A DNA stretch of 64,000 nt from Portunus trituberculatus (GCF_017591435.1 NC_059278.1:13948956-14012955); one strand, 5' to 3'. Positions 18,926 to 33,562 are shown, numbered from the stretch's first letter. Program-made: numbers and translations. Notes: generated by a model from the sequence alone, not told the origin.

Positions 18926-20178
18926 TTAGAAACACTTCCTGTGGACGATGGAGGGGCCAGACTCATCGTACTCCTGCTTGCTGATCCAGAGCTGCTGGAA
19001 GGTGGAGAGGGAGGCTAGGATGGAGCCGCCGATCCAGACGGAGTACTTGCGCTCAGGGGGAGCAATGATCTTGATCTTCATGGTGGAGGGCGCCAGGGAG
19101 GTGATTTCCTTCTGCATCCTATCAGCAATGCCGGGGTACATGGTGGTGCCTCCGGACAGCACAGTGTTGGCGTACAGGTCCTTACGGATGTCCACGTCGC
19201 ACTTCATGATGGAGTTGTACACGGTCTCGTGGATGCCGACGTTTTCCATACCCAGGAAGGAAGGCTGGAAGAGAGCCTCGGGCAGCGGAACCTCTCGTTG
19301 CCGATGGTGATGACCTGGCCGTCGGGAAGCTCGTAAGACTTCTCCAGGGAGGAAGACTGAACAGAGGTGGCCATTTCCTCTTCGAAGTCCAGGGCCACGT
19401 AGCACAGCTTCTCCTTGATGTCACGAACGATTTCTCGCTCGGCGGTAGTCGTGAAGGTGTGACCGCGCTCTGTCAGAATCGTCATCAGGTAGTCAGTGAG
19501 GTCACGGCCAGCCAAGTCCAGACGCAGGATAGCGTGAGGAAGGGCATATCCCTCGTAGATGGGGACAGTGTGTGAAACGCCGTCACCGGAGTCCATCACA
19601 ATACCGGTGGTACGGCCGGAGGCGTACAGGGACAGCACGGCCTGAATGGAAACATACATGGCGGGAGTGTTGAAGGTTTCGAACATGATCTGGGTCATCT
19701 TTTCGCGGTTGGCCTTGGGGTTGAGGGGAGCCTCCGTCAGCAGGACTGGGTGCTCCTCTGGGGCCACACGGAGCTCATTGTAGAAAGTGTGGTGCCAGAT
19801 CTTCTCCATGTCGTCCCAGTTGGTGACAATACCGTGCTCGATGGGGTATTTGAGGGTCAGAATACCTCGCTTGCTCTGCGCCTCGTCACCCACGTAGGAG
19901 TCCTTCTGGCCCATGCCCACCATCACGCCCTGAAAGTAGTCACCAGGTATAGAGAGCTGGCGTGCACAGGCACATCCACGAAAGACACAACGGCAGTTTG
20001 CTGACTCTCAGACTCACGTCCGTCCAGACTTGAGCGCAAAAAATTAACTTACGTGATGGCGGGGACGGCCTACGATGGAGGGGAAGACGGCGCGGGGGGC
20101 GTCGTCGCCGGCGAAACCTGCCTTGCACATCCCGGAGCCATTGTCCACAACCAGAGCGGCAACCTCGTCGTCACACAT
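18926..20178 (-). pseudogene. Muscle-type actin, left copy, with 1-base deletion
   Basis: Exon 1 is 20053-20178 (42 codons, starting [20 protein letters not shown]). Intron 19930-20052 is GT-AG. Exon 2 is 18926-19929, from GVMVGMGQKDSYVG to IVHRKCF. Length and sequence are those of an arthropod muscle-type actin of 376 residues, except that a C4 run is C3 at 19280-19282. This turns RCPEALF into RCPRLSS and closes the frame about 30 codons later. The remaining C-terminal third is intact in the shifted frame. It mirrors the right copy base for base in length. It may be a recent pseudogene or a real gene with a consensus error at a homopolymer. Confidence 0.85.
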
Positions 20179-20251
20179 TTTGCTGGGGTTTCTGTGGGAG
20201 TTGGTGAGTTACTGGTCTTGCAACAACCATATGAGGCAGGCAACTCTTAGA

Positions 20252-20258
20252 ATTTATA
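20252..20258 (-). promoter_or_regulatory. TATA-like box of left actin
   Basis: TATAAAT on the minus strand, about 75-80 bases before the start codon, at the same distance as in the right copy. Confidence 0.4.
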
Positions 20259-20552
20259 TAAATGGCAGCTAACCATTCTGTTGCTCACAAATCAACGTCT
20301 GTGGAACAACAGTTACGCTTGGTGTTGTCAAAAATTAAAAGAGACTGAGCACAACATGTAGTGGGGAGGGCGGACGCCTTGCTAACCTATAAGGTGTGGT
20401 GTTGGTGGTGGTGTCGAGTGTGGCTGGCGAGCGTGTTGTCGCGGGCAGGTGAGGGCAGTGACTGAGGTGTGTGTCGTCCTTCTCTTTGGCGTGCCCTCTG
20501 CTCTAGTCTCTTATCTCTTGCCGAACACAGGAACATCACCAAACATGGTAAT

Positions 20553-20950
20553 CTTCCGGTAGAATTTCATAAAAAAAAGTATTAGTGATCACGCTGCGGT
20601 GATTGTGACACGCTTCTGCTTTGCTTTGTAGTTATTAATATTACTCAATATTCTTTTCGGCTCACTGTTTGTCTATCGCAAGACGTGGCGTTGTGACGAC
20701 AAGAAGGAAAAATCAATGTACTTGACAGGAAAAGGAAAAATAAGAAACATCCCTTTTCAAGAATGTTATAGTAGTACCTTCTACCTCAAAGTGGGAGGAG
20801 CATACTCGACCTGCTTGAATGGAACACTTGGTGCAGCACATGCCAGTGTTTAGGAATGGCGCCTCTACCATTGCACAGTAATAGGTGTCACAAACTCCAT
20901 AACTTGATGTGTACATACAGTAAGCAGTGGGAAGCACACTTGTACAATAT
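20553..20950. other. Left edge of the actin palindrome spacer
   Basis: Similarity to the right actin arm stops near 20552. The sequence to 20950 holds no supported gene. Confidence 0.4.
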
Positions 20951-20954
20951 ATAT

Positions 20955-21290
20955 ATAGTTTTTTTATGCAAGAGGAAAACTAGCCAAAAAAATAAATAAA
21001 TAAAAAAAGGCCCATTCGAATGCAAGTTTCCTAAAAGATCAGTAAAGAATTTGCCAGAAGTTAGGGACAAATATCTCGAAACCTTCCTCTTAAAAGAAGT
21101 CAAGTCATAGGAAGATGGAAATACAAAAGTAGGCAGGGAGCTCCAGAGTTCACCAGAGAAAGGTATGAATGATTGAGAGTATTGGTTAACATTTGCATTA
21201 CAGAGTTGGACAGAATGAGGATGAGAGGAAGAAGAAAGCCTTGTGGACTGATGTATTTTAAGATGCACGCAAGGGAGAGAATATATTGGT
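20955..21290 (-). mobile_element. J1 LINE 3' fragment
   Basis: Minus-strand 5'-truncated piece of the J1 family. The tail side reads TTTTTTTATGCAAGAGG, like the other J1 3' ends. The coding side matches the C-terminal segment of the RT ORF, with words such as VQLCNANVNQYSQSFIPFSG. Confidence 0.7.
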
Positions 21291-21468
21291 ATGCGTACGC
21301 AAGAAGCAATATCATTATTCATTGGATGGTTTCCTCAGACATATGATGAACCAAGTTTAAGCCTTGCTAACTGTTGCTGAAGGGATAAGGGTAATTGTTG
21401 ATTATTCGTTGCGTACAGGTACAGCGACTGCGAAGTGTCATTTTGATATAGGGTAAGGTTTTTTTTGC

Positions 21469-21469
<1 letters not shown>

Positions 21470-21509
<40 letters not shown>
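21470..21509. repeat. (CA)n microsatellite
   Basis: About 20 CA units, inside otherwise featureless DNA (21291-21720). Confidence 0.95.
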
Positions 21510-21511
<2 letters not shown>

Positions 21512-21719
21512 CCAGCTACTTGTTTCGTCGCATTATGTATCATACCTAACAACGCAGAAGAGAATATAGGATTTTACTACTGAGGTTTAAATATCACCTT
21601 GGTTTGAGAATTCCAATTGAAAATAATAAAATCTGGACGTTATGAATAAAAAAATTTTGCATCTACCGTACATATGCTAAAGTACTCATCATAACAACTG
21701 AAGCCCCAAGCCTCTTCCA

Positions 21720-22115
21720 CCATTAGTATCATACCTGCCAAATTTCTAGCAAGGGAAATAAATACCTGTCAAGTTTCCAAGAGCATTAGAATCCCACCTG
21801 TCAAACCTCCAGCAGCGTTAGTCACACTTGTCAAGTTTCCAGCAATAGATAAACAGTATACCTATCAAGTTTCCAGAAGCGTTAGAATCCCACCTATCAA
21901 GCGTCCTGCAGAATTAGAATCACACCTATCTATCTATTAAGTTTCCAGAAAGATCAAGAATCAAATCAGTCAAATTTCCAGAAAAGAATCGGATCTGTCA
22001 AGTTACTAGGAGTGCTTAGACTTACACCTGTCAAGTTTCCAGAATTATTAGTATCACACCTATCAAGTTTCCAGAAAGGTCAAGAATCGCATTTGTCATG
22101 CTTCCAACAATATAA
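21720..22115. repeat. Degenerate minisatellite, unit about 35 bp
   Basis: About ten to twelve diverged copies of a unit centred on CACCTGTCAAGTTTCCAGAA followed by a variable GCGTTAGAATC-like part. Spacing varies and single copies have indels. Confidence 0.75.
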
Positions 22116-22164
22116 GAATAGTGTTCTCCGCGCTACTCCTAAAGTCTATCACAGCCTCGCCCCG

Positions 22165-22245
22165 CTACACCCAGGGCTCAGACCAACACCTCGCCACACC
22201 CAGGGCTCACATTAACACCCCGCCACACCCAAGACTCAAGATCAC
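22165..22245. repeat. Short tandem repeat, CGCCACACCCAGGGCTCA type
   Basis: Three successive C-rich copies of an 18-24 bp unit, directly after the minisatellite. Confidence 0.65.
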
Positions 22246-22426
22246 CACCCCAGCACCCTCCCTGCTGCAACACCTGCCTTGTATCTCAATATTCATTATC
22301 TAGACAGACTTAAGATGCAATTTCCTGTACTTATTCTCAGCTAACTATATTAAATCTTGATATCACTGACAGGTATGCTTAGTGATATTTGCTTCCTTTT
22401 CCGCCTGCCTGTCCTCCCTCCCACCC

Positions 22427-22430
<4 letters not shown>

Positions 22431-22494
<64 letters not shown>
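22431..22494. repeat. (CT)n microsatellite
   Basis: About 32 CT units, followed at 22530-22640 by short AAC, AAT and GAT triplet runs. Confidence 0.95.
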
Positions 22495-22499
<5 letters not shown>

Positions 22500-22639
22500 A
22501 CAACCTTTTATCATTGTTCTTCTTGAAATACAATAACAACAACAACAACGACAATAACAATAACTGTAATATAATAATAATAACAACAACAACAGCAATA
22601 GTAATAATGGTGATGATGATGATAATGATGATGATAGTA

Positions 22640-24038
<1,399 letters not shown>

Positions 24039-24417
24039 CTTTACACAAGATAGAAGATTGGGAACCACTGTCCTAGATAGTAAAGTGCTTACCTTCATGG
24101 GGAGACTGGCGACACTCTAGCTCAATAGAACTACCTTGTATGACTTCATTTAAATGTGATTTATTCCTAACATACAGTTCCATTCATAATACTTTTTATC
24201 TTTAACGTATCTGGATATCTGCCGTTATCTGGCACTTAGGTCGCCTATGATTCCTCGTCGCGGTGCCTTACATTAGGTAATCAGCCCATCCATCATCCAT
24301 CACCACCACAACCACCACACCAGCCGTATCTATCGTCCCACATCACCCCTCGACCCTGCCGCCATCCCGCCACCACCCACGTCATCCACCACTCCCACAC
24401 CAGTCCAACATCGCTAC

Positions 24418-24626
24418 CCCACCACCACCACCACCACCACCACCACCAAACCACCACATCAACCACAAATTATTACACCTTTGCTATGTACTCCACCAAC
24501 CCCTGTCACTCCCCACCAGCACCACCACCACCACCACAACAACAACAACAACAACAATAAGAACAACAAAAACAACAACAACAACAACTACAACAACAAC
24601 AACAACAACAATAATAATAACAATAT

Positions 24627-24660
<34 letters not shown>

Positions 24661-24661
24661 G

Positions 24662-24704
<43 letters not shown>

Positions 24705-24840
24705 TAATAATGATGATAACAATAATGATAATGATAATGATAATAATAATGATGATGATGATAACAATAATAATAATAATGATAATAGTAATAATAATAA
24801 TAATAATAATGATAATAATAATAATAATAATAATAAAATA
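24418..24840. repeat. Compound trinucleotide repeat (CCA, AAC, CTA, AAT/GAT)
   Basis: Successive pure or nearly pure triplet runs: CCA from 24418, AAC from about 24536, CTA from about 24625, then AAT mixed with GAT to about 24838. The poly-Asn open frame across it is an artefact. Confidence 0.93.
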
Positions 24841-24899
24841 CTGATAATAGAAAATACTGATAATAACAAAATTAAAGAAAATAATGTTAAGTATATTGG

Positions 24900-24994
<95 letters not shown>
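24900..24994. repeat. (TG)n block 1 of the SINE chain
   Basis: Abuts the 3' end of SINE copy 1. On the SINE strand this is its (AC)n tail. Confidence 0.97.
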
Positions 24995-24997
<3 letters not shown>

Positions 24998-25262
24998 TCA
25001 CCTCGGTCGTCTGCTGGTCACCCAGCCAGTCTTCCCCATTACGGAGGTAGCTCAGAGTCTCATAGACCGATCTTCGGGTAGGACTGAGACCACATAACAC
25101 ACTCCACACACCGGGAAAGCGAGGCCACAACCCCTCGAGTTACATCCCGTACCTATTTACTGCTAGGTGAACAGGGGCCACACACACATTAAGAGGCTTG
25201 CCCATTTGTCTCGCCGCTTAGCGGGATTCGAACACGGCCCTCTCGATTGTGAGTCGAGCGTG

Positions 25263-25264
<2 letters not shown>
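24995..25264 (-). mobile_element. tRNA-Val-derived SINE, copy 1 (5' truncated)
   Basis: Minus-strand SINE. Its tRNA-related head is cut inside the anticodon arm (only CACGCTCGACTCACAATCGA remains, then B-box-like GTTCGAATCCCGC). The body includes TACTGCTAGGTGAACAGGGG on the plus strand. The 3' end (plus strand AATTCACCTCGGTCGTCTGC) abuts (TG)n. Confidence 0.85.
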
Positions 25265-25307
<43 letters not shown>

Positions 25308-25590
25308 AATTCACCACGGTCGTCTGCTGGTCACCCAGCCAGCCTTTTCCCATTACGAAACGAGCTCAGAGCTCATAGACCGATCTTCGGGTAGGACTGA
25401 GACCACAACACACTCTACACACCGGGGCAGCGAGGCCACAACCCCTCGAATTACATCCTGTACCTATTTACTGCTAGGTGAACAGGGGCCACACATTTTA
25501 AGAGGCTTGCCCATTTGCCTCGCCGCTTCCCGGGACTTGAACCCGGACCCTCTCGATTGTGAGTCGAGTGTGCTAACCACTACACTACGC

Positions 25591-25592
<2 letters not shown>
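25308..25592 (-). mobile_element. tRNA-Val-derived SINE, copy 2 (full length)
   Basis: Minus strand. The head reads CGTAGTGTAGTGGTTAGCAC (A box), then an anticodon stem with loop CTCACAA (CAC, as in tRNA-Val), then GGGTTCAAGTCCCGG (B box). About 285 bp, bounded on both sides by (TG)n. The acceptor stem has no partner, so it is not a functional tRNA. Confidence 0.88.
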
Positions 25593-25628
<36 letters not shown>

Positions 25629-25632
<4 letters not shown>

Positions 25633-25907
25633 TCACCTCGGTCGTCTGCTGGTCACCCAGCCAGTCTTCCCCATTACGGAGCGAGCTCAGAGCTCATAGA
25701 CCGATCTTCGGGTAGGACTGAGACCACATCAACACACAACACACACCGGGAAAGCGAGGCCACAACCCCTCGAGTTACATCCCGTACCTATTTACTGCTA
25801 GGTGAACAGGGGCCACACATTAAGAGGCTTGCCCATTTACCTCGTGCCTTACCGGGACTTGAACCTGGGTCTCTCGATTGTGAGTCGAGCGTGCTAACCA
25901 CTACACT

Positions 25908-25910
<3 letters not shown>
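25629..25910 (-). mobile_element. tRNA-Val-derived SINE, copy 3 (full length)
   Basis: Same structure as copy 2 with point differences. The head begins exactly at the next (TG)n block (25911-25972) and the tail abuts the block 25593-25628. The chain TG-SINE-TG-SINE-TG-SINE-TG is continuous from 24900 to 25972. Confidence 0.88.

Positions 25911-25972
<62 letters not shown>
25911..25972. repeat. (TG)n block 4 of the SINE chain
   Basis: About 31 TG units following the tRNA head of SINE copy 3. Confidence 0.97.
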
Positions 25973-26596
25973 GCAAATAACCACCACAAAATTGCTCACT
26001 CCGCTGTAGACAACACAAGCACAGCAATATTTTCCCTGACCATCGTTTACACTACACCTCACGCATTATAGCACAAAAAAAAATAAATAAAATAAATAAA
26101 TAAACAAATAAACAACTAGATAAATAAACAAAAACATGAATGAAAACTACAAAACTCTTCCTACTTGTGCGTTCATCTTATTTCCTTTCACGTAGAAATA
26201 GTAGTGTTCCACAAACCAGTGTTCCTCAATGACCACCAGGGAACACAAGCTGTGGACTCTGACCCACTCATCTCTGCAACGGAGGCGTCACACTTAAGCA
26301 ACGATGTGAGGTCTCTCGTAAGTAGGTCCTATATATGATCCTCCCACTTCGAGATAGTAATTGCCAATGTTTTTAAATATATCGTACATTGAGATCTTTA
26401 TTTAAGGGTTACATAAATAAATTTGCTTGTGTTTTCAGTGTTCAAAGCATTGATCGTCAGGGAAGGAGTTACAGAAGAATCTCAACAAGAAGGAATACCG
26501 AGAAACTTCCGTCACGTCGAGATAAAAGTGCTATGACACAACATCCGCTCAGATAAGTAAATGTTTTTTTTTTTTTTTTTTTTTTTTAATATGAGT
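25973..26596. other. Right edge of the actin palindrome spacer
   Basis: AT-rich, with AAAT-type runs near 26076-26130 and a T run near 26563-26587. No gene is supported. Confidence 0.4.
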
Positions 26597-26890
26597 GATA
26601 CCATATTTGGTGATGTTCCTGTGTACGGCAAGAGATAAGAGACAATAGCAGAGGGCACGCCAAAGAGAAGGACGACACACACCTCAGTCACTGCCCTCAC
26701 CTGCCCGCGACAACACGCTCGCCAGCCACACTCGACACCACCACCAACACCACACCTTATAGGTTAGCAAGGCGTCCGCCCTCCCCACTACATGTTGTGC
26801 TCAGTCTCTTTTAATTTTTGACAACACCAAGCGTAAATTTTGTTCCACAGACGTTGATTTGTGAGCAACAGAATGGTTAGCTGCCATTTA

Positions 26891-26897
26891 TATAAAT
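26891..26897 (+). promoter_or_regulatory. TATA-like box of right actin
   Basis: TATAAAT, 80 bases before the actin start codon, conserved in the inverted copy. Confidence 0.4.
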
Positions 26898-26970
26898 TCT
26901 AAGAATTGCCTGCCTCATATGGTTGTTGCAAAACCAGTAACTCACCAACTCCCACAGAAACCCCAGCAAA

Positions 26971-28223
26971 ATGTGTGACGACGAGGTTGCCGCTCTGGTT
27001 GTGGACAATGGCTCCGGGATGTGCAAGGCAGGTTTCGCCGGCGACGACGCCCCCCGCGCCGTCTTCCCCTCCATCGTAGGCCGTCCCCGCCATCACGTAA
27101 GTTAATTTTTTGCGCTCAAGTCTGGACGGACGTGAGTCTGAGAGTCAGCAAACTGCCGTTGTGTCTTTCGTGGATGTGCCTGTGCACGCCAGCTCTCTAT
27201 ACCTGGTGACTACTTTCAGGGCGTGATGGTGGGCATGGGCCAGAAGGACTCCTACGTGGGTGACGAGGCGCAGAGCAAGCGAGGTATCCTGACCCTCAAA
27301 TACCCCATCGAGCATGGTATTGTCACCAACTGGGACGACATGGAGAAGATCTGGCACCACACTTTCTACAATGAGCTCCGTGTGGCCCCAGAGGAGCACC
27401 CAGTCCTGCTGACGGAGGCTCCCCTCAACCCCAAGGCCAACCGCGAAAAGATGACCCAGATCATGTTCGAAACCTTCAACACTCCCGCCATGTATGTTTC
27501 CATTCAGGCCGTGCTGTCCCTGTACGCCTCCGGCCGTACCACCGGTATTGTGATGGACTCTGGTGACGGCGTTTCACACACTGTCCCCATCTACGAGGGA
27601 TATGCCCTTCCTCACGCTATCCTGCGTCTGGACTTGGCTGGCCGTGACCTCACTGACTACCTGATGACGATTCTGACAGAGCGCGGTCACACCTTCACGA
27701 CTACCGCCGAGCGAGAAATCGTTCGTGACATCAAGGAGAAGCTGTGCTACGTGGCCCTGGACTTCGAAGAGGAAATGGCCACCTCTGTTCAGTCTTCCTC
27801 CCTGGAGAAGTCTTACGAGCTTCCCGACGGCCAGGTCATCACCATCGGCAACGAGAGGTTCCGCTGCCCGAGGCTCTCTTCCAGCCTTCCTTCCTGGGTA
27901 TGGAAAACGTCGGCATCCACGAGACCGTGTACAACTCCATCATGAAGTGCGACGTGGACATCCGTAAGGACCTGTACGCCAACACTGTGCTGTCCGGAGG
28001 CACCACCATGTACCCCGGCATTGCTGATAGGATGCAGAAGGAAATCACCTCCCTGGCGCCCTCCACCATGAAGATCAAGATCATTGCTCCCCCTGAGCGC
28101 AAGTACTCCGTCTGGATCGGCGGCTCCATCCTAGCCTCCCTCTCCACCTTCCAGCAGCTCTGGATCAGCAAGCAGGAGTACGATGAGTCTGGCCCCTCCA
28201 TCGTCCACAGGAAGTGCTTCTAA
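26971..28223 (+). pseudogene. Muscle-type actin, right copy, with the same 1-base deletion
   Basis: Exon 1 is 26971-27096, intron 27097-27219 (GTAAGT...TTTCAG), exon 2 is 27220-28223. Every boundary mirrors the left copy (the two coordinates always sum to 47149). I see only a handful of base differences in the coding region. The same C4-to-C3 deletion lies at 27867-27869. Without it the product would be a normal 376-residue actin, with the D-loop (GVMVGMGQKDSYVG) and the C-terminal IVHRKCF. If both copies are truly deleted, neither makes full actin; if the deletion is a sequence error, both are good genes. Confidence 0.85.
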
Positions 28224-28423
28224 GCGCACAGGGATGAACTCATGACACTACCTGTATCCGTGTACTCGCTGACACAGCACATGAACGGAAATACTAGTGC
28301 TGAAGAATTTCACTGTTCTGTCCCTTAATCTCAGCCATGGCAAGCGTATGGAAGCGCATACCGCAAAAACTTGTCTTGTAATCAAAGCATCACTCTTATT
28401 CTGTCTGAATGGTGTAGTGAATG

Positions 28424-28429
28424 AATAAA
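28424..28429 (+). promoter_or_regulatory. Possible polyadenylation signal of right actin
   Basis: AATAAA 200 bases after the stop codon, in a 3' region not shared with the left copy. Confidence 0.45.
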
Positions 28430-29783
<1,354 letters not shown>

Positions 29784-30049
29784 TTTTTTTTCCAGATGCG
29801 ATATTGACTTGGCAATTTTACCGTCAGATCTGGTGGAACTATGACTTTTATATTTCGATTTTTGGCCCCCTTCAGTGCAACCTAATTGCGACATTGTGAG
29901 TGCGTCCCTGTTTTTTTTCAAAGGTGTTCTAATGAATTAGCTACAAAGTAAACTTTACCGCAATAACAGTAATATGCTTTTATAAGGCAGAGAAACACAT
30001 ACTTATTACCATCATTATTATTTTTTTTTGTAGTTAGAACATATCATCA

Positions 30050-32020
30050 ATCAATCACGGGGGAGGGAGGGGCGGCATACGCCGGGGAAGCATCGCCTTG
30101 CCTATCCTATGGCACCACTCCGGGTGGTCACACCTGGCGAGTCTCCATGCAGGCTCCTCTCCCGTGCTAAGCAACTCCCAGCAAGAGGCATCAACTTGTT
30201 GCAGCAACGACTTCTGTGGATGTCCCCTTGTCCTCCTTCATGTTGGGTCATCCCTTTCAGAGACAACCTGATATGCAGGATTTGCTTCAGGGTAGCCTGC
30301 CACATGCCCATATAGTCGCAGTTGGCGTTGACGGACTATGCTGGTAATTGGCCTCGAATCAGTCTTACGGAACAATCGCTGATTTTACACAAAGTCATAC
30401 CAGCGGTACCCCATGATCCTGCGAAGGCATTTAGTACCAAAGACATCAATTCACCTCTTCAGATCGGTGTTCAGCGTCCATGTCTCACAACCGTAAAGTA
30501 AGACAGGGATCACCAGCAACTTGAAGAGCAGAATCTTTGTCCATCTACACAGGTACTGATGACGCCAAATACTCGTGTTGAGCGAGTCCATAACGCCGTG
30601 GGCCAGGCCAATCCGCCGTATAACTTCCTGGCTCGACCCACCGTCGTTATACATTACACTACCAAGGTATATGAAATTTTCCGAGATTTGAATGTCCTCA
30701 CCACACGCATGGACAGATTTTCCTGTTTCATCCAGTAAGCCTCCAGACACCTGAACCTTAGGCCAGGAAACCTGGAGTCCCAAGGGCTTCGCCTCCTCGT
30801 GCAGTGCCTCTAGAGCCATTCCCAGAACCTCCAGTGACTCAGCAAAGATTACTGCATCATCGGCAAAAACAAGATCTGTAATCTCAGTATTGCCGACAGA
30901 TGCTCCACAATGACTTTGGTCAACAACTTTGCCTGGTACCCAGTCCATGCAAGTGTTGAAAAGTGATGGAGCAAGCACGCATCCCTGCCTCACTCCCGTA
31001 TTCACAGGAAAGAAGCTGGACACGCCCTCTCCATACTTCACAGCACTCACAGTCCCTGAGTAGAGGCCAGTTAATAGACCAATAATCCTTGCAGGAATCC
31101 CATGGAGACGCAGATGATTCCAGAATGTCTTTCGATGCACTGAATCAAACGTCTTCTTGAGATTGACATAGGCTACAAGCATCCCTTGTTGAAACAGGTC
31201 GGCGCTCCATCAGTACACATAGCACTAGGAACCGGTCAGTTGTTGACTTACCGGGCGTGAATCCAGACTGTTCAGGTCTCTGGTGTTTCAATAGGTGACT
31301 ACGGATACGCATCAACAGCAGATGGGCAAGCACCTTGACTGGTACGCTGAGCAGTGTTATACCGCGGTAGTTGTTGCTATTCTGATGGTCCCTTTACCCC
31401 TTCCAGATAGGGATGACCAATCCCTTTTTCCGATCATGGGGAATGGTACCTGAATGCCATAAAGCATTCAAGACAGCATGCAACCCACGGATCATGGCCT
31501 CACACCCTGCTTTGAGTAGCCCCACACTGATGTTACAGATTCCAGCTGCCTTTCCACCCCTCAACTTTGCCACAGCCTCTTTGACATCATCAATGGAGGG
31601 TGCAGTTTCGTCAATGGATGGATCAGCATCCAACATTGCAGTTTGGAGCTGTCCACTTGGAGGATCCACCGTGAACAGTTGCTCAAAGTACTCAGCCCAA
31701 CGAACCATCTGCCCATCTGCGTCCGATACGAGGCGACCATCTGCTGTTCTAATAGTACTCGCCTGAGATGTAGACTTGGAGCGGAGTTTCTTCAGGGCTC
31801 GATAGGTAGGTTGGAAGTCATTAGCATTTCAATGACACTCTACATCCCTAGCGAGACCCCTGACATACCTCTCCTTGTCTTTCCTCAGAAGAGCTCTAGT
31901 CCTACGTGACAAAGTCCTGTACTGGTGGCGGTTCCCAGAACTAATATCTACAGATCCTCTTCCTTCATCTCCTGCGTGTCCTCCTGGCTCATCTTCTCCA
32001 ACTTCAGCAATTCCTTAAAA
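30050..32020 (-). mobile_element. LINE with reverse-transcriptase ORF, 5' truncated
   Basis: The minus-strand RT frame at 30451-31182 includes NTGVRQGCVLAPSLFN, LVFADDAVIFAESLEVL (the catalytic ADD is intact) and LVIPVLLYGCETWTL, typical of the endonuclease-reverse-transcriptase LINEs annotated in many invertebrates. A second frame (31394-31708) holds the N-terminal RT part with GGKAAGICNIS. Frames are broken between 31180 and 31400. The 5' side ends at an A/T-rich run near 32017-32056. The 3' side ends near 30050 in a TGATTGATTGATGA-like tail on the element strand. Clade not assigned. Confidence 0.8.
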
Positions 32021-32358
32021 AAAAAAAAAAAAAATAAATAAATAAAAAAAAAAAAACCGTCTTTGTTCCTGTTCAAAGTGACAGAAAATTGCCGGTGTGA
32101 CTGCTTATTCCGAAATATTTGGAATTTTCCACCTTGCGACTTCGAAATTCATGTGCAGCGAAGTCACAAAGTCGCAAAGTGCAGCGGAGCAGCAGCTCGA
32201 TGTGCTGGGTCCATGGTGACCTCTTATAAAGTAATTCCAGGCTGTCACTGCCATCCATTCCTCCAATACTTCAAATAACATATATCGTCCAACTTAACCT
32301 AATATAGTCCACCATATTGTAAAAAAATCAAATACATAGACTATATATATGCATGGTG

Positions 32359-32465
<107 letters not shown>

Positions 32466-32539
32466 TTCTCTACAGTATGTTGTAAGATAATGACGCTTCC
32501 TCTATTCACTCAAGACAAGTAACCCCTATTTCTTAAATA

Positions 32540-33305
32540 AGTGTCTTGATCTCATCCACATCCTAGAAGGTGCCGGTGCCACGGTTCATTTCACCTGGAT
32601 ACGGTCTCATGTGGGTATCCCGCTAAATGAAAAAGCAGACCGCCTTGCTCAGTGTGCCCTCCAAGATGACCCAGTGGACCCTGGCACTGAGTACACTCTA
32701 GGTTATGTTAAGAGTAGCATTAAGGACTTTGTACATAGTAGCATTAGTGATCAGTTGGAGCTTTGTTGCCATAGGGGCAGTAGCACTAGTCTTCACTATG
32801 CACGTGTCTCCCAGAGCTGTGCTTACACCTACGGGAGACACACTGCATCACACGACAGGGTGGCAATGAGGCTCAGATTAGGCTACAAATACTTTTGGGA
32901 AGTCAGTGCTTCTCCTGGTGTGTGCTGTGTGCTGCACCAAGGGAACACACTCTGCGTCACTATATCATGGAATGTCCTCTCATTGCTAAATTTAGACCAC
33001 AAGGTCAACATGACTTGTATAGCCTCATTGTCCATCTCCTAGACTCAACCAGTACTCACAGGGATATACTCGGGGAATATCCTCAGTTTGCCCCCATACT
33101 GTAGGATGTTTAGGCAATAAGGTGTGCATTATCTGTATTTATTTATTGAAGTACTTGTATTCTTGTTAGGTATACTGTCTAGTGTTATATTTTTTATACT
33201 TTAACCTTAAGTCTTTGCCCAGGGGGTGGGTGGCAAGGTCCATCCTCCTCCTTTGTTGTATTTATTTATCAAGTCAACAATAAATGTATCAATCAATCAA
33301 TCTAT
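32540..33305 (+). mobile_element. LINE 3' fragment with RNase H-type domain
   Basis: The plus-strand frame reads FTWIRSHVGIPLNEKADRLA, the conserved end of an RNase H domain, as found in LINEs of the I and related groups. After a frameshift near 32930 it continues to REHTLRHYIMECPLIAKF. The element ends with ATAAATGTATCAATCAATCA, a tetranucleotide tail. Strongly 5' truncated. Confidence 0.7.
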
Positions 33306-33562
33306 TTCTTAAATCTCGATGGAAGGATAAAGTAATTTAAATCGATCCTAACTTCCTCTAAGTCAGGGGTTCTTAACTGGGGGTGCTCACACCCTAGGGA
33401 GTGTGAGCCTGGTTCCTAAGGGGTGCGAGGATACCTGTGAAAAATTTAAGAAAATATGTTTTTCCCTACGCTTTATATTTTTTCCTGAAAAAAAGAAAAA
33501 ATCTTTTTGCTTAAACTTCTTAAACAGTGTTCGAAGAGATACACCTAAATCTATTTTCCTAA

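Noticed and set aside
24481..24996. 171-residue open frame rich in Asn, Thr and Asp
   Set aside because: It is the translation of AAC, CTA and AAT triplet repeats followed by (TG)n; no domain and no splice or start context.
25850..25910. tRNA-Val gene on the minus strand
   Set aside because: A and B boxes and an anticodon-like loop are present, but there is no acceptor stem and the same sequence heads several SINE copies.
24900..25972. CRISPR-like array of regularly spaced repeats
   Set aside because: The units are about 285-bp SINEs separated by microsatellite, in an animal genome; there are no short direct repeats with unique spacers.
27839..28201. 120-residue frame antisense to the right actin (and its mirror at 18948-19310)
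   Set aside because: Shadow of the actin coding strand caused by its codon bias.
30451..31182. Retron or domesticated reverse transcriptase
   Set aside because: The motifs and broken frames are those of a common invertebrate LINE.
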